Part shown: positions 41,390 to 53,050 of the stretch, one piece after another
How the letters are laid out: each line of letters begins with the position of its first letter
Position numbering within the stretch: the stretch's first letter is position 1
Assembly: GCA_036924285.1 (NCBI GenBank)
Contig: JAYKYS010000002.1
Span: forward strand, 6,572,001 to 6,636,000
Reading direction: 5' to 3'
Origin: Asterella californica
Taxonomy: Eukaryota > Streptophyta > Marchantiopsida > Marchantiales > Aytoniaceae
DNA: 64,000 nucleotides
The notes under the pieces: generated by a model
What the model was told of the DNA's origin: nothing
What the model saw: only the letters and a program-made list of their open reading frames with translations
Database searches by the model: none
Translations under genes and position numbers: made by a program

Positions 41390-42555
41390 TTCTCCTCGAC
41401 TACCAGCACTCATCGTCCGAATTTCTTCCTGAGCGAAACCCACCGTCCGACTTCCGTCTTCGTCGTCCATTCACATTCAAAACCAAACGTCCCCGTGTCA
41501 CAGCCAGACAAGACCGAATTTCGTACCCTACTGACGCGCTTGGCCTCTTGCGAATCCCTGCCGCAAAAAGTAGATTGCATGCATATTACGTGAGGTGGGG
41601 TGACGTCGTGGACACTTTTGCAGTGTATTTATGCTCCTTAGCTTCACGCGTGATTTTGCTTGTCTGATATCTCTATATAGGTGGGAGGACAAGAACGGCT
41701 CAAGCTCGTCCTAAGCAGATCTTATACTTACTGTAACCAACATTTGATCGAGAACAATGTCGTTTTGGGAGAAGGAAATCGTGATCAGTTTGATATTTCT
41801 GAGCCTGAAGTAATCTTCCAAATTAAGGCAGACATGCGGTTCAGAAGGAGTTCTCTGAAGGAACGCATGGAAGATCATGAACTCTCAGATTGTTCCGTTA
41901 AGAATGACAGAATGCACGAGAAGCTGGAGGATGAGTTCGAATGATACGCTTGTAAAGCATATTGTACAATGGAGTCTGGCGTTTACTCTTCGAGGAGAAG
42001 GAGAAGAACCTCAAAACAATTGCAAGACAAATGCAGATATTATGAGGCAAACAGAGTCGTATTGTCGCCAGTTACGAAAGCGTGCTCCAAACCCGATGCA
42101 ATCAAATTGAAGAAGCATTCCGCCTATTGGTGATAAATGTTACCAGTAAAGACGTAGATAATGCAACGAAACGGAAACAGCTTGACGAAAATGTCAACGA
42201 GCTTGAAGCAAAGATTTGAAATTTATTACTGATTAAACTGTAGTACGTGTTGGGTACGATTAAACTGTGCTATGCATTGACGCACATGTAGCATCTACTA
42301 GCTATTGGGATTTTGGTGATCAAATCTCCGTCCAGACTCCTGTTTTTGTAAACTTGTAAAACTATTTTTGTGCTTAGCTGGCAAATATATAAAATATGAA
42401 TTGTGGAAATTTTCACTTATTTATAACGATGTAAATTGGGCACATATCCACCAGTCTTACTAAAGTAGTATCGTCATACTTAGTTCAACCTTGAGGGTAA
42501 TTAAGTGCTCCTCTATGACCAATAATAAAATTTAAAAACTGCCAACTGAATAACT

Positions 42556-42627
42556 GGCCCCATAGTCTAGTGGTTACGACATTGGACTTTGAATCCAAGA
42601 GCCCGAGTTCGAATCTCGGTGGGGCCT
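42556..42627 (+). tRNA. trnQ-UUG: tRNA-Gln (anticodon UUG)
   Basis: 72-base cloverleaf. Acceptor stem GGCCCCA pairs with TGGGGCC (42620-42626), discriminator T at 42627. The anticodon stem TTGGA/TCCAA encloses loop CTTTGAA, so the anticodon is TTG at 42589-42591. The T arm has GAGTTCGAATCTC. No intron; CCA is not encoded, as expected for a nuclear gene. A TTTT at 42655-42658 can serve as RNA polymerase III terminator. Confidence 0.95.
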
Positions 42628-42859
42628 CCCATTGCTGCATCCCGCCATTCCTGCTTTTGGTCCCAGCCTGTGGCCGGGTCGATCGGCATATCGGTGGCAA
42701 CCCTGATTTGGTGCGAAATAAGAAATCGACTTCGTGCAAAAATAACAACTCGTTCACCTTTTTAAGGAATATTCCAAGCAAGATCATTCGGGCGTGACCG
42801 GCCATAGCTTGAAACAAGGGGGTGTCATTATTAATATTTTGTTAAATTTATTTTTTCCG

Positions 42860-42900
42860 GAATTCGAGTTCGGACGTGTGCGGAAACCAAACTCGAATTC
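42860..42900. repeat. Short inverted repeat downstream of tRNA-Gln
   Basis: Perfect 11-bp arms GAATTCGAGTT (42860-42870) and AACTCGAATTC (42890-42900). Function unknown. No other feature seen in 42660-43217. Confidence 0.6.
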
Positions 42901-43217
42901 AGAAAATGTTTTCGGAAATATACATCTAAAGTAAGATTCGGTGAAATGGAGGGTGGGGGACAAGTGGAACTAAATTCAGGCTAAGGATACGTGAGGGGTG
43001 GACGCATAAGCCAGAATTTAAGCGGTTTCGAAATCGTAGCGTTGTGAAGAGGACGGTGGGCGATTTAAATGAATGAGATGCGAACGCATCTTTACTCTTT
43101 TCAAAAAAATTTGATCTCGGTCAAACTTGTTGAGGATAATATGTATATCCAAACATATTCATTGTCTGGAATGTTGTGTATCCATTGATAATTTCGTTTA
43201 GGAGGAGGGATTGTTTC

Positions 43218-43595
43218 CTCTTTCGTGTTTATGGCACTCCAAGACAACGATTACCTCGACAAGGAATTCATATTTGATGGCCAGAGTTTTCGACTACAGT
43301 TGCTGGAAATGATGGAATGGACAACAAACAACGCGATGAGCTTCTTGAGTCGGCTTTTTGTTTTTTCTACTTTGTCGAGACATCGGAGGGAATTCACAAC
43401 TCGCTATCGGTTTCGTTTAAGAGACGGGACGGTTTTCTCTTTTGTGTTTGTGACGGTCCAAGACAACAATTACTTGGCCATTCACGTTTGATGCTCGGAG
43501 TTTTCGACTGCACTAGGTGGAAATGATGGAATGGACAGCATAAGTGTTGTTTGTAGTTCGTCGAGCCATCGAAGAGAATTCACAACCCGTTTCTT
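43218..43595 (+). repeat. Imperfect tandem duplication
   Basis: The stretch from about 43218 (CTCTTTCGTGTTTATGGC, TCCAAGACAAC, GAGTTTTCGACT, GGAAATGATGGAATGGACA, GGGAATTCACAAC) recurs from about 43436 in the same order with substitutions and deletions. It may be a 5' part of the Rep-bearing element that follows; I see no gene in it. Confidence 0.65.
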
Positions 43596-44380
43596 CTTCT
43601 ATCTTGTGTTTTTTGTCCTGATCGAATGTGATGATCTATTAACTATACTATTCATTTCTCTGTAGTTTGTCGGAGCAATGAAACATACAGCTGACAGTCC
43701 CACGATCTTCCTCAATGATCTTTTTTCTCATCGACAACTCATACGGATTGAACGACATGACGCCGAACTCTGCAGCTAAGTATACATTCTTTTCTCTCTT
43801 TTAGATTCGTCTTAGATTATCTTGAGCATGGACTCCACTATGAAGACGGTCGAACAAATTCTCGATTCTCTCCTCGTTGAATGTCTCCAATCTCATATCT
43901 CGAAAGAAATGTGCATTAAGAGCTTTGAACAATCGAGTTTTGGTGTGTTTCATTTTCCTGTTATTCCACCTAGGTTCTTTTCCCTCTCGAGGAAAACACC
44001 AATGGTCTCTTTTGATGACTCTAGTTTACAACTTATTCTCTCCTAGCTGTTTGGACTTAGACTTTGCTCAGGAGGGTCTAACGTTACTACTTGAATTTGA
44101 TTATATAAAAATTGCCAAGACATGTGATCTTTGTTCTTTCTATTCTACGTCCATACGATCCCTAGCAAGTCTATACCGCTTCTTTTCTATTATCTGGATT
44201 GTGATTGCATGTACTTGCAAGATATACGTTTCCATATGTTTTCTTACCCCGCATATTTCATTAATTCGAAGAATAGATTTAGGTCTACTGTAAACAGTCT
44301 GTACAAATTGTGATCCCTCCTGTGCATCTGCTCCTCCTTCTGCTATCTTTGCAAACACTACCCGAACTTCGATCGGCATA

Positions 44381-45115
44381 ATGTCTCTGAGGAGAGAGAC
44401 CAAGATGAGCTTTGACCTTGACATCTCTTTGTTTGTCTTGTTATTTGATTTTCTGCATAAACAATGTTTATCTTATATCTTTTCTATGGAACGCGACTGT
44501 AGTCTTTTTCATCTTCATTTTCAAAGACGTTATATGTCTTTATGCAATATCGTCCATAGATGTTAAGAAACGTATAACGCAAGCACTGACTTGGGACAAA
44601 GATTGGCCAGTGGGAGCTAAAGTTTATGTCAAGCTGCTTACGAACAACGACTTGCATACATTCATTAGCATGATGGACTACGGCCTTAAGGATGATAGGA
44701 AATCGCACCATCCATCCACGATGGAAAACATGAAAACACAATTATCCAAACGGAGAAGAACTTTTCATGCTTCTTGGAGCTGCAGACGACAAAAACCAGG
44801 TCAAATTTACTTACTACAGCATTCTCGTGCGTGCTCAACAATTCAACAAATATAAGAATTTTCATCCTTTGTCGACAAGGTTTCCTCGCTGCTTTCGTGC
44901 AATGTTAGTGTCGGGAAAATGTTTCTCTTCTCCCAAGTGGCTCATGCAGCACGAAAACGAAATCCAGAAAATGCGCTCGAAGTCATTGTGGAACACCCTC
45001 ATTAGGTCACCAACCACAACCCATAGGACATTGACAACATCTTTTTCTTTAAAGAAAACAACTGATGCTCGCATTGCAAACATCACCACTTCAAAAACAG
45101 ACGGACGATATTGAA
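44381..45115 (+). pseudogene. HUH endonuclease Rep, replitron-like, copy 2 (decayed)
   Basis: HUH motif FHLHFQ at 44507-44524 (HLH 44510-44518), then a one-base frame change, then the Tyr motif DYGLKD (Tyr at 44679-44681) preceded by VKKRITQAL and VKLLTNN, then another frame change into the downstream domain (FMLLGAADDKNQVKFTY, FNKYKNFHPLS, SPKWLMQ) and a CSHC pair (45066-45077). Same order and spacing as copies 1 and 3. Stops and frameshifts make it a relic. 43596-44380 may hold its 5' part. 45116-46208 holds no gene I can support; a 60-codon ORF at 45755-45937 matches nothing. Confidence 0.6.
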
Positions 45116-46208
45116 GAAGAGCGAGACGGCTTCGAGCAAAGTGCACAAACAGATAAGACTCCAAATAGCCCTCCTAGTGTCTTTTCTGACTACATACTGT
45201 TGGCTGTCACCTTCTTCCGCTCAACGAGGTCGGACTGATGTTTCTCTCTACACGTTGTCATGTCATGGACTAGCTCCTACTCGAAAATCCAAATTCGATG
45301 CTTTGCATATTGCTCCAAAGACATTTATAAGACTAAAAATGAGCTTTTTATACAACTTTCGGATCTTCACTTTCATTGCACCAAGTGGTAGAGCTCATTG
45401 TTAGCTTCCCATGAGCACTTCATTTTCTTTAAATTGATGCTTAATGATAAAGCTACGAGATTCGAAAGATGGAAAAATCAAGTTAGGTCTTAGCTTATGT
45501 AGGCTGACCGGTATTTGCAATACATGGCGCTATACTAAAGGTGCAAGGGGTCTACTTGGTCATATTGGGAGAAACTTCACGTACTATGAACTGACGTAAG
45601 GGGACAACTTAAGAGGTTAGCTTGTATTTGTGACTTGTCGGCGAACATTTCAAAGGATTGAGAGGTCCAATCCATAAGCACAAGGTGTCATTGAGTTTAG
45701 ATCTGTGCAGGCTAGGCGCTGGTTAAGACGATTCGTGAAGAGGAGGATGGGGGTGTGTTCTTGAAGAAATTGCGATGTAAGAAAGATGATTTGGAGTGCT
45801 TCAGTGACGTGAGGAGGAGAGTTAGACCGTTCGGATTGTTTCAGACTCTAAACTTATTGTCTTTGGATCCATCCAGATCAAAACACCGAGTTCTTCAAGA
45901 AATTAAAGACGATATGAAGTTTCATCGGATGATTTGAGCGATGTGAGGGAAATTGGCTCGTAAGAATACGCTTACGTCAGATTTTTGTTCGCTTGCGATC
46001 TGAAGTTGGGTTGTTCTTTGCGATCGGAGAGCCAAGCTTTCTGTTCTTGATGTCTACGCGATCAGAGAGTCCTTATGTACGCATAGGAGAAGATCATACA
46101 TAGATCAGATTGTTGTGTTGTGCGTGGTGAGTGAAGTTGAGCCACATGTGAATGATTTACGTCAATTTCTTGTTTCTTGCGATCAATCTGCAGACTAAGC
46201 AGCAACTA

Positions 46209-46246
46209 AGTCCACAAAGTGTCAGTTTCATGACACTTTGTGGACT
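46209..46246. repeat. Perfect 16-bp hairpin at the border of a retroelement relic
   Basis: AGTCCACAAAGTGTCA and its exact reverse complement, loop GTTTCA. It ends four bases before integrase-derived sequence begins, so it may mark the end of the element carrying Rep copy 2. Confidence 0.7.
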
Positions 46247-46249
46247 AGA

Positions 46250-46925
46250 CATCGAGAGATTTGGGCTACTTACGTAAAGTTGAAGAAGAGATAATGATAG
46301 AAAGGTCTATATCGAGATGTGATGAACTATGTTAGTTCATGTCTGCATTGTCAATTTTACTTGAAGATGCGATATAGGGATGACTTGTGTCAACTTACCC
46401 GCCTTGCATTCACTTCCAATGGATTCTCGACTTGGTGATGATGCCTCTTGGATTATGAGGTATGCGATATTTGGTTTTGGCTAGTGAAGACTTCTCCAAC
46501 TTTTTGGAGAAGGGCGAGCACTGAGGATGAAGACTACGGAAGGTATATGTAGGTTTGTACTTGAAGACATTGTTTGTAGATATGAGTCTATAGAGAGACT
46601 ACAAAAGGATTACATGGTGTAAAAATGAAAGAGTTTTTTGCTCGATATGGTGTGAAGCTCAAGCTTACTACTGCGATGAACCTAGAGGGAATTGACAAGA
46701 GCGAACGTGGACATCCATCAATTGTTCAAGCTTTGGTGAAGACATGTGACGATAGACATAGAGAGTGACCTAAGTTACTCCTCTTTGCTTTATGGACTGA
46801 CCGGACGACTCATTATACTACTACTGGTACATGAATTGAATTAATGTTTGGACAGAAGCCGATGATACCAGCAGAAGAAGACTTCCCTACTTGGGCTACA
46901 TTGCCATGGGAAAACAATGGATAAC
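46250..46925 (+). pseudogene. Integrase relic of an A/Z-like retrotransposon
   Basis: In several frames the relic follows the integrase of A and Z from the zinc-finger region (HREIWATYVKL, CLHCQFY) through the core (LVMMPLGL, GIDKSERGHPSIVQALVKTC) to GQKP...EE. Stops and frameshifts are frequent. It ends abruptly at about 46925 against sequence of opposite polarity. Confidence 0.7.
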
Positions 46926-46929
46926 GTAT

Positions 46930-48368
46930 AACTTCTCTCACTTGCATCTTGTTCGCTGCTTGCTTCCAAAAACGCTCGAATAGAAGTTGCATCTACAAAG
47001 TCTCTCCATCCAGTAACTCTCTTAATACTTTTTGCGCCTCTCTTCATAATTTCAACTGAAACTTCAGCAGCTTACTCAACTATAGTTGGATTAGAGTGCA
47101 CCTTAACTCTCCCAGTATATACACCAGCTTCTGCAGACCCGCAGTCATTGCTGTAGTGATTCACACCAGTAAGTATTGGGAGTAACTCCTCATTCCTCCT
47201 CTTCCACAATACGTGTTCAATGGTTATCCAGTGACGGTTAGATGCAACATGTTGTTCTGATAATCGACCACGCTCTCTCGCAAGACAACCGCTAAGTCTT
47301 GGCAATCTACTCTGAGATGATCTAGACTGTCGCACCAAATACACCTCCTGTAAAAGTTCCTCCAACAGGTCGAGCACCTAGTGCTGCTGGCCGCTGATCT
47401 CTTTTCAGATCTGTCATCTCAACTCTTAAATCTCTCAACTGTTGAGTGAGTTCTTCAATCATATTGGGTTGATTTCAGTTTTCAACAGGTCGCTATTGTC
47501 TAGGACCTCTTTGTGATGAGCCATGCACTACAAATGCCTGAGGAACCACCACAAGTGCTTGGTGAACTATTGGAGGAACTACATGGACTTGCGGAACCAC
47601 TCTCTGTTCTAGCAAGGTCTCTAGTTGTCCAGCTACTACCATCCTGCCACGACGTTGTCTAGCAAGAGTAGATATTGGTTCTTCCACTCTTCTCCAATCT
47701 GATGTAGCTCCCCCTCTACTCCACGATCAGCTAACATGAAACAAAGTCTTTCTGCTGTAGACTCATCCATAGTCCTCAAGACAACTATGTCTTCCTAGCA
47801 TCCAACGTCAACCTTTCCAGACTACAAAGCTGCGAGTACCTCTTTTCAAACTCACGAACCAACTCATTCAGGCCCATGGTACGTCCAGGTTGAGGCTCTA
47901 TCCAATCAAGGAATGTCCTCCTGGTAACACTATCAGAATCTTCTTCTAGAAACTCCTCCTTAGTGCATGTTCAAACAAAGTTCATCCTCTTAGATGTCTC
48001 CTCTGTAAATTTCTCACTTTCTCTCTCAATTCAGGAACAACAGTCAACTCAAAGCTCAGAATATCCGTAACTTTAGGTGCCCTCATCAGTTCCATCTCAT
48101 ACACATACTCCTCCAAGTACTTAGTAACGTCTCTATCATCAAATCGTCCACATCTAGCAACAACTGCTTGCTGCATCTTTGTAGATTTTTGCTCAGCTCC
48201 TCCAATTGCAGGTTGCTGTTGAATCAGAGCAGCCAACGCTTGAAGAATCTTAGCTGTATCAACCGCAGGCTGTGCACTTGCTGCTGGAACTACAGTAGGT
48301 TTCTCTTGAGCGTCAATGCCATCTTGGTCAGAAGTCCCTTGAGCAAGAATACCTTGAGCAGCAATCAC
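46930..48368 (-). pseudogene. Gag relic of an A-like retrotransposon
   Basis: On the minus strand the start ATG complement lies at 48366-48368. The first 128 residues are open and follow the A/C gag (KILQALAALIQQQ, DRDVTKYLEEYVYEMEL, FELTVVPELREKVRNL). Decayed pieces further along include a block equivalent to ATGW.DPVDAMSVHAY (TGWRDFVDATSIRAF at about 47010). It is a third gag lineage related to A and C. Confidence 0.7.
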
Positions 48369-48440
48369 ATCCTAGACGACAACACCATGATCCATCTTCC
48401 TCACTCCATCTAACAAATTCTCCAAATCAATCACCCCAAT

Positions 48441-48460
48441 TGCTCTCAGTGGAAGCACCA
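48441..48460 (-). other. Primer binding site of the gag relic
   Basis: On the minus strand TGGTGCTTCCACTGAGAGCA begins 3 bases after an LTR end CCACGACA. It shares only TGGTG with the A/C site, so this relic used a different primer. Its tRNA is not assigned. Confidence 0.5.
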
Positions 48461-48462
48461 AA

Positions 48463-48640
48463 TGTCGTGGTGAGAGTCTTTCTTGGGGAGGGTGGACCTC
48501 CTGATTGTGATTGATTGTGAGATCGATCAAAAGAGAAAAATAGATGGTTGTCAACGATCAGAACCCAAATACGATCTCTTGCACCCACCAAGATTATCAA
48601 ACATTCCAATTTGTACAAATAAACTTCTCAAGGCTCAAGC
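48463..48640 (-). repeat. LTR fragment of the gag relic
   Basis: On the minus strand the sequence leading into ...CCACGACA behaves as an LTR 3' end, matching the ACGACA ends of A and C. The far boundary is not visible because Rep copy 3 sequence follows; 48640 is approximate. Confidence 0.4.
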
Positions 48641-48794
48641 TTGATCCATCCAGATACGGATACATTGTCGCCATCACAAGACCTTGGACCGTCAATATGT
48701 CTCTATAGAGATAGACGAGAGCGAAGACACCGACATTGGAGTTGTCAGTGATAGTGTGTCGGAAGGAGAGTAACCTTGAGCTATCTCTCTTTCC

Positions 48795-49600
48795 ACTCCT
48801 TGCTAGTTTCTTGCACAAGCAGTGCATGTCAGAGATGTTCTCTGTTGAACGAAGGGTAGTCTGCTGCACTTGCATTTCCAGGGCGTTATATCCATCCACA
48901 TAAAATCTGCTCTGGAGGTGAAAAAGAAACTACTCCATGCGCTTAGATGGGACCAGCAGCGTCCGCTTGACGCCGAGATCTACTTGAAGCAACTCTCGAA
49001 CAAAGGATTGCACACATTGTGGGTATGGTTGGGTACTGTTTAAAAGACAAGAAACTCCAACATCACCATGTCATAATAAAGAACATCACTGAAAGTATGA
49101 TGGTCGACGGTAAGGAGTTCTTTATGTTGTTAGGAGCTGCAGATACAAAAGATCGTGTTGAACTGACTTACATGAATCTTTTACCCATGGCACTCCAATT
49201 CAACAGATACAAGAGCTCACACCCGCTCTCCAATTCTTTGTCTCGCTGTCTCCGTCAAATGCTCGTTTCAAGGAAGTACTCAACTTCATCTAGATGGATC
49301 ATGCAGGCAGGTATACAGAAGAGACGATCTGACTCGTTATGAGACTCTTTCATCAGACCCGAGCAGGTCACTCCAGAAGACATCAATAACATTTTCTTTC
49401 ATATTGACAATAGGCGATGTCCACATTGCAGCGCAGGTATTTTGAAGTGCAGAGAAATGAGGAATCGGAAGGAGCACACAGTGAGTCACGGACCAGCGAG
49501 GAAGAAGAACCCGAGACGGAGCAGTGAACCTTGCGAGAGCAGGCAACCATGCAAGACGAACAACAGTACCCAACCTTACCAGATTTCATCGCCTTGGCCG
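48795..49600 (+). pseudogene. HUH endonuclease Rep, replitron-like, copy 3 (best preserved)
   Basis: The HUH motif LLHLHFQG has HLH at 48867-48875, followed in frame by EVKKKLLHALRW and LKQLSNKGLHT. A one-base deletion near 49017 shifts into the frame with VGYCLKD (Tyr at 49034-49036) and a continuous downstream domain (FFMLLGAADTKDRVELTY, FNRYKSSHPLS, LVSRKYSTSS.W). A further frame holds PEDINNIFF and a CPHC pair near 49420. One more frame change lies just before the HUH motif, after FSVER. The residues needed for nicking (two His, one Tyr, following Lys) are all kept. 49601-49819 shows nothing clear. Confidence 0.65.
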
Positions 49601-49819
49601 ATGTCCTCCTGAGGTGTGACCACGCGAATCATCTTATCGAAGTGGACTAGTAGTGTTAATGCAAGGACCTGGACGAGTAACATAACTAGTAACGTGACCA
49701 CTAGCAGTGATCAGTTGTTACTTTCGCTGTGCAGAGCATGTATAGCAGCAGTCAGTATTTTTTATTTTCGATGTGTACAGAATGTTGCCCACTTTCTTAC
49801 CCACACACAAGGTACACAC

Positions 49820-49849
49820 TGTACATGGTGTCTGTCCACACCATGTACA
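49820..49849. repeat. Perfect 12-bp hairpin downstream of Rep copy 3
   Basis: TGTACATGGTGT and its exact reverse complement with loop CTGTCC, about 220 bp after the Rep relic. HUH transposons often carry a hairpin near an end. It shares a TGTACATG core with the hairpins at 36951-36982 and 37569-37588. Confidence 0.65.
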
Positions 49850-52557
49850 CATACAGTAAATAAAAACCGTACTCTTTCATGTGGGGTGTAGTCTACCGGC
49901 CTTGGCCACAAGACTATGGAGAATACACAGCTGCCTTTGTTATTTTTGTCCGGAATAAAAGATTTTTTCGCATCGTGTACGAGATTTGTCTCGGAATATT
50001 TTACTATATCGCAAACGAATGATTTACAGCTACCAAGCAAAGACACTCCACGCTGTCATTTCAGTCGCCTCCAAGCACGCGATCGCAAAAACTACTGGCC
50101 CATCAAATTGAATAAGACGTGAAACTGGAAAATAATCAATACCAAAGAAAAACAAACTGTGACTTGGGTGAATATCTCTCATATGTACTCTCTCCAAAAT
50201 GTGTATAATGAGTCTTGCACGCCAATCTCAATTATCGGCAGCAGCTTTCTCTTATATAGTATTTTAGTTGATCCAAAGGCAACTGAACCCTCTGCCTGTT
50301 TGCAACTCTGTGGCACTACTGTACTTGGAACCGGTGCTTTCGTGTATGTTGTTCTCAAAAAAGTATATGTTCTCCAGTGAGGCTTGTGTCCCACCAAAAG
50401 CTCTAGAGATACCATTTGACTTTCTGTATATATTGTGATCTATAGAGTTCCTCATGTGCTTATACTTCTAGTAACTTAATTTTAGCCGTATCATATATTT
50501 ATTTAACTAAGTGATCTTAGTTTTACAACTAATTCTCATTTAATCTAGATGACTTTTAACTCATACATGAGAAGCATGCTGATCTATCTGGTTTGATGAG
50601 ACTACGATAATCGATGACGTTATATGCATCACTTCCTTTATTATATCTAGAGATATATACCAAGAGACTGAGTTCGTAGTACTTGTACCCGCTCTTCTCC
50701 AGTCCATTAATATCGGAACGAATATCATGATGTGGATTCATGGAAAGTCCTATACGGAAGAGTAATATCATTTTTTATGAAAGTTTATGTTTCACGAAAG
50801 TCGGAGTGATGTTTGGGGGATTACTTGGAAAGGGCGGAAAGACGCACCTTGTCGAGATCCTGTTTTCCCTTTAAGTTAACGTTGATGGTGACGATGTCGC
50901 ATTTGAACTTTTACCTAACTTTCAAATCAAGGCATTTTACCATACTAAAACAAATTTACGTTGAGTGGATTCATATATCTTATCTCTATGTTCACTTGTC
51001 ACATGAAACAAATTATTTATCCACTAATTATCTAGCGGTAGTCTAATGAGTCTATTTGAGTTTCATTTTGACCGCTTTAATTATACAGTTACCATCAAGT
51101 TTCCTTCTCTAAGTAATTCTTCACATCATTGGTCCACAACTCTATAACATTACACGAATTTGTACTGTAGTTACAAAGATAAGTACATTTTAGAATTCAT
51201 ATTTATTCTTGTTACTGTATTATTTCTCGATTTCATTATTACTAAATTCACTTGGATTTTAAGCAGTTGTTTCCAACCTTGTTTTCAACTCAACACTTCA
51301 ATGAATTGTTTAGTAATGTTTAATTTTTTGTGGATTACATTTGCTGACAAATTTCTGTTATAGTCCAAGTTATTTACTATATAAAATTTATAGTTTATAT
51401 CAGACGCTCTTTGCTGTATTACTTATTACGAATTACATCGGATATGATAATAACATCAATAAAATAAATATTAGAGTTAAAACGTAGAAAATAACTCTAA
51501 GAGAAAAGCCTTGATAGGCAGTTGAATTCTAATCTCTTGCAGAAGAAGGTAAACTCATTAAATTTGAGGAAGTGAACTGATAAACTGAAATACGGGTGTA
51601 ATCAGACTTTTAGATCTTGATAAAAATAATAAATATTTATTTTTCTTGATTAAATAATGATTTGGAATACTGATGGGAAGTCAATATTACAGATATAATT
51701 AAAATCAGAATTTCCAAAAAGTAAAGATTTATAGCTTCACTGTTAAGAAATTCTATATCAGGAAAGATGTTGACAACCAAAAAGACACTCTCAACCACTA
51801 ATAATAAAACTATACTTAAAATAATGAACATAAAGTTTGATGAGTATGACGCATGAACAAATTTATGATGTAATTACCGGGTAGAATCAACAATAGACTT
51901 TCATTCTTCTCATCTATAGTTATAGTTATTTTCTAACTATGAAAATATTGTTTATACCTTAGTGACTGAGAAAGTACGGATTTATGAGGCGGTCATTAGG
52001 ATCTTTCACACTTGCAGTCTACTTTATTTGTAGTATATTTTTCGAACCTAGAGGACCCAGCATGGATAAGTTTGATTTTCTTATAGGTTTGTGCCATACA
52101 GATTTGTCTTCATACTCGCAAATATTCTTGCTCTTGTTATGTTTTAAAATAACAGTTTTTATTTGGTTATCTTTCTCGCCATATTCTCTTTCTGTTGTAC
52201 AAAGTTGATACAGTTACTAGACCAATCTTGGTCACAAAGTCTCCTGGAATAAGCGGAGAGGTTATACTCCTTGGGGTACCCTCATCATCATAAAGTTATG
52301 TACAAATAAATTTAGCTAAATATTATATAGTGTGAATAAACTTTATTCCTGAACCTGAATAACGCAATACCAGGTATAGACTGTAATGAAATATCACGCA
52401 AGTGCGAAAAGACCTTTAGTCTTTCATTTGAATGAAAAATGTTTTGTCAATTATTCATTTTTAAAGTATGAAAAATGTCGAAATTTTAAATATACCTCTA
52501 ATCTTACCGGTGACTGATACTGAGTACTGTACATTTCATAAAATTTCATATGCTTCC
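49850..52557. other. AT-rich stretch without recognisable genes
   Basis: All ORFs are short, and none shows a family motif. Long A/T-rich runs prevail from about 50,450 to 52,500. I see no LTR, tRNA or splice-supported coding pattern. Confidence 0.5.
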
Positions 52558-53050
52558 TGTACGGGCAGGAAACGGGTGGGGAAATCGAAATGAATTTGGG
52601 TAGGGTACCCGAAAGGAATTTGGGTAGGTACGGTTAAAATCCGGTTGCGAGATGCGAGACATTCTGGTGAACAGGAAGGCTTGCGTGTTCATCCTTGCCC
52701 CGTCTTCCCAGCATCAAAAGGAAGGACCTTACAATAGTGTCATGGTAGGTGTTGGTAGGTGTGCCTAGGAGAGGAGGGCGGGAGTGATGGCGGGTGCGAC
52801 GCGAGTGCGAAAAAAGCGTGCATTAACGCAGCGAGAGTCAATTGATCCTCGCACGATCTGAAAAGCGAAGTGGTACGAGGTGAACAGAAAGGAGCACATA
52901 GTGAATCGGGAGAAAATCGAGCGCGAGTAGAATTTTTATTTTTTTTTATTTCTTTTTTAGAGTACAATCCCAATCAAGATACAACGCGAAGGTCCGTCGT
53001 GTAAGGAAGGAAGAGCCCTTCAAGAGAGTCAAGAAGACAAAGACGACGAA

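Noticed and set aside
44140..44424. Minus ORF of 94 codons at Rep copy 2
   Set aside because: Overlaps the plus-strand Rep relic region and shows no motif.
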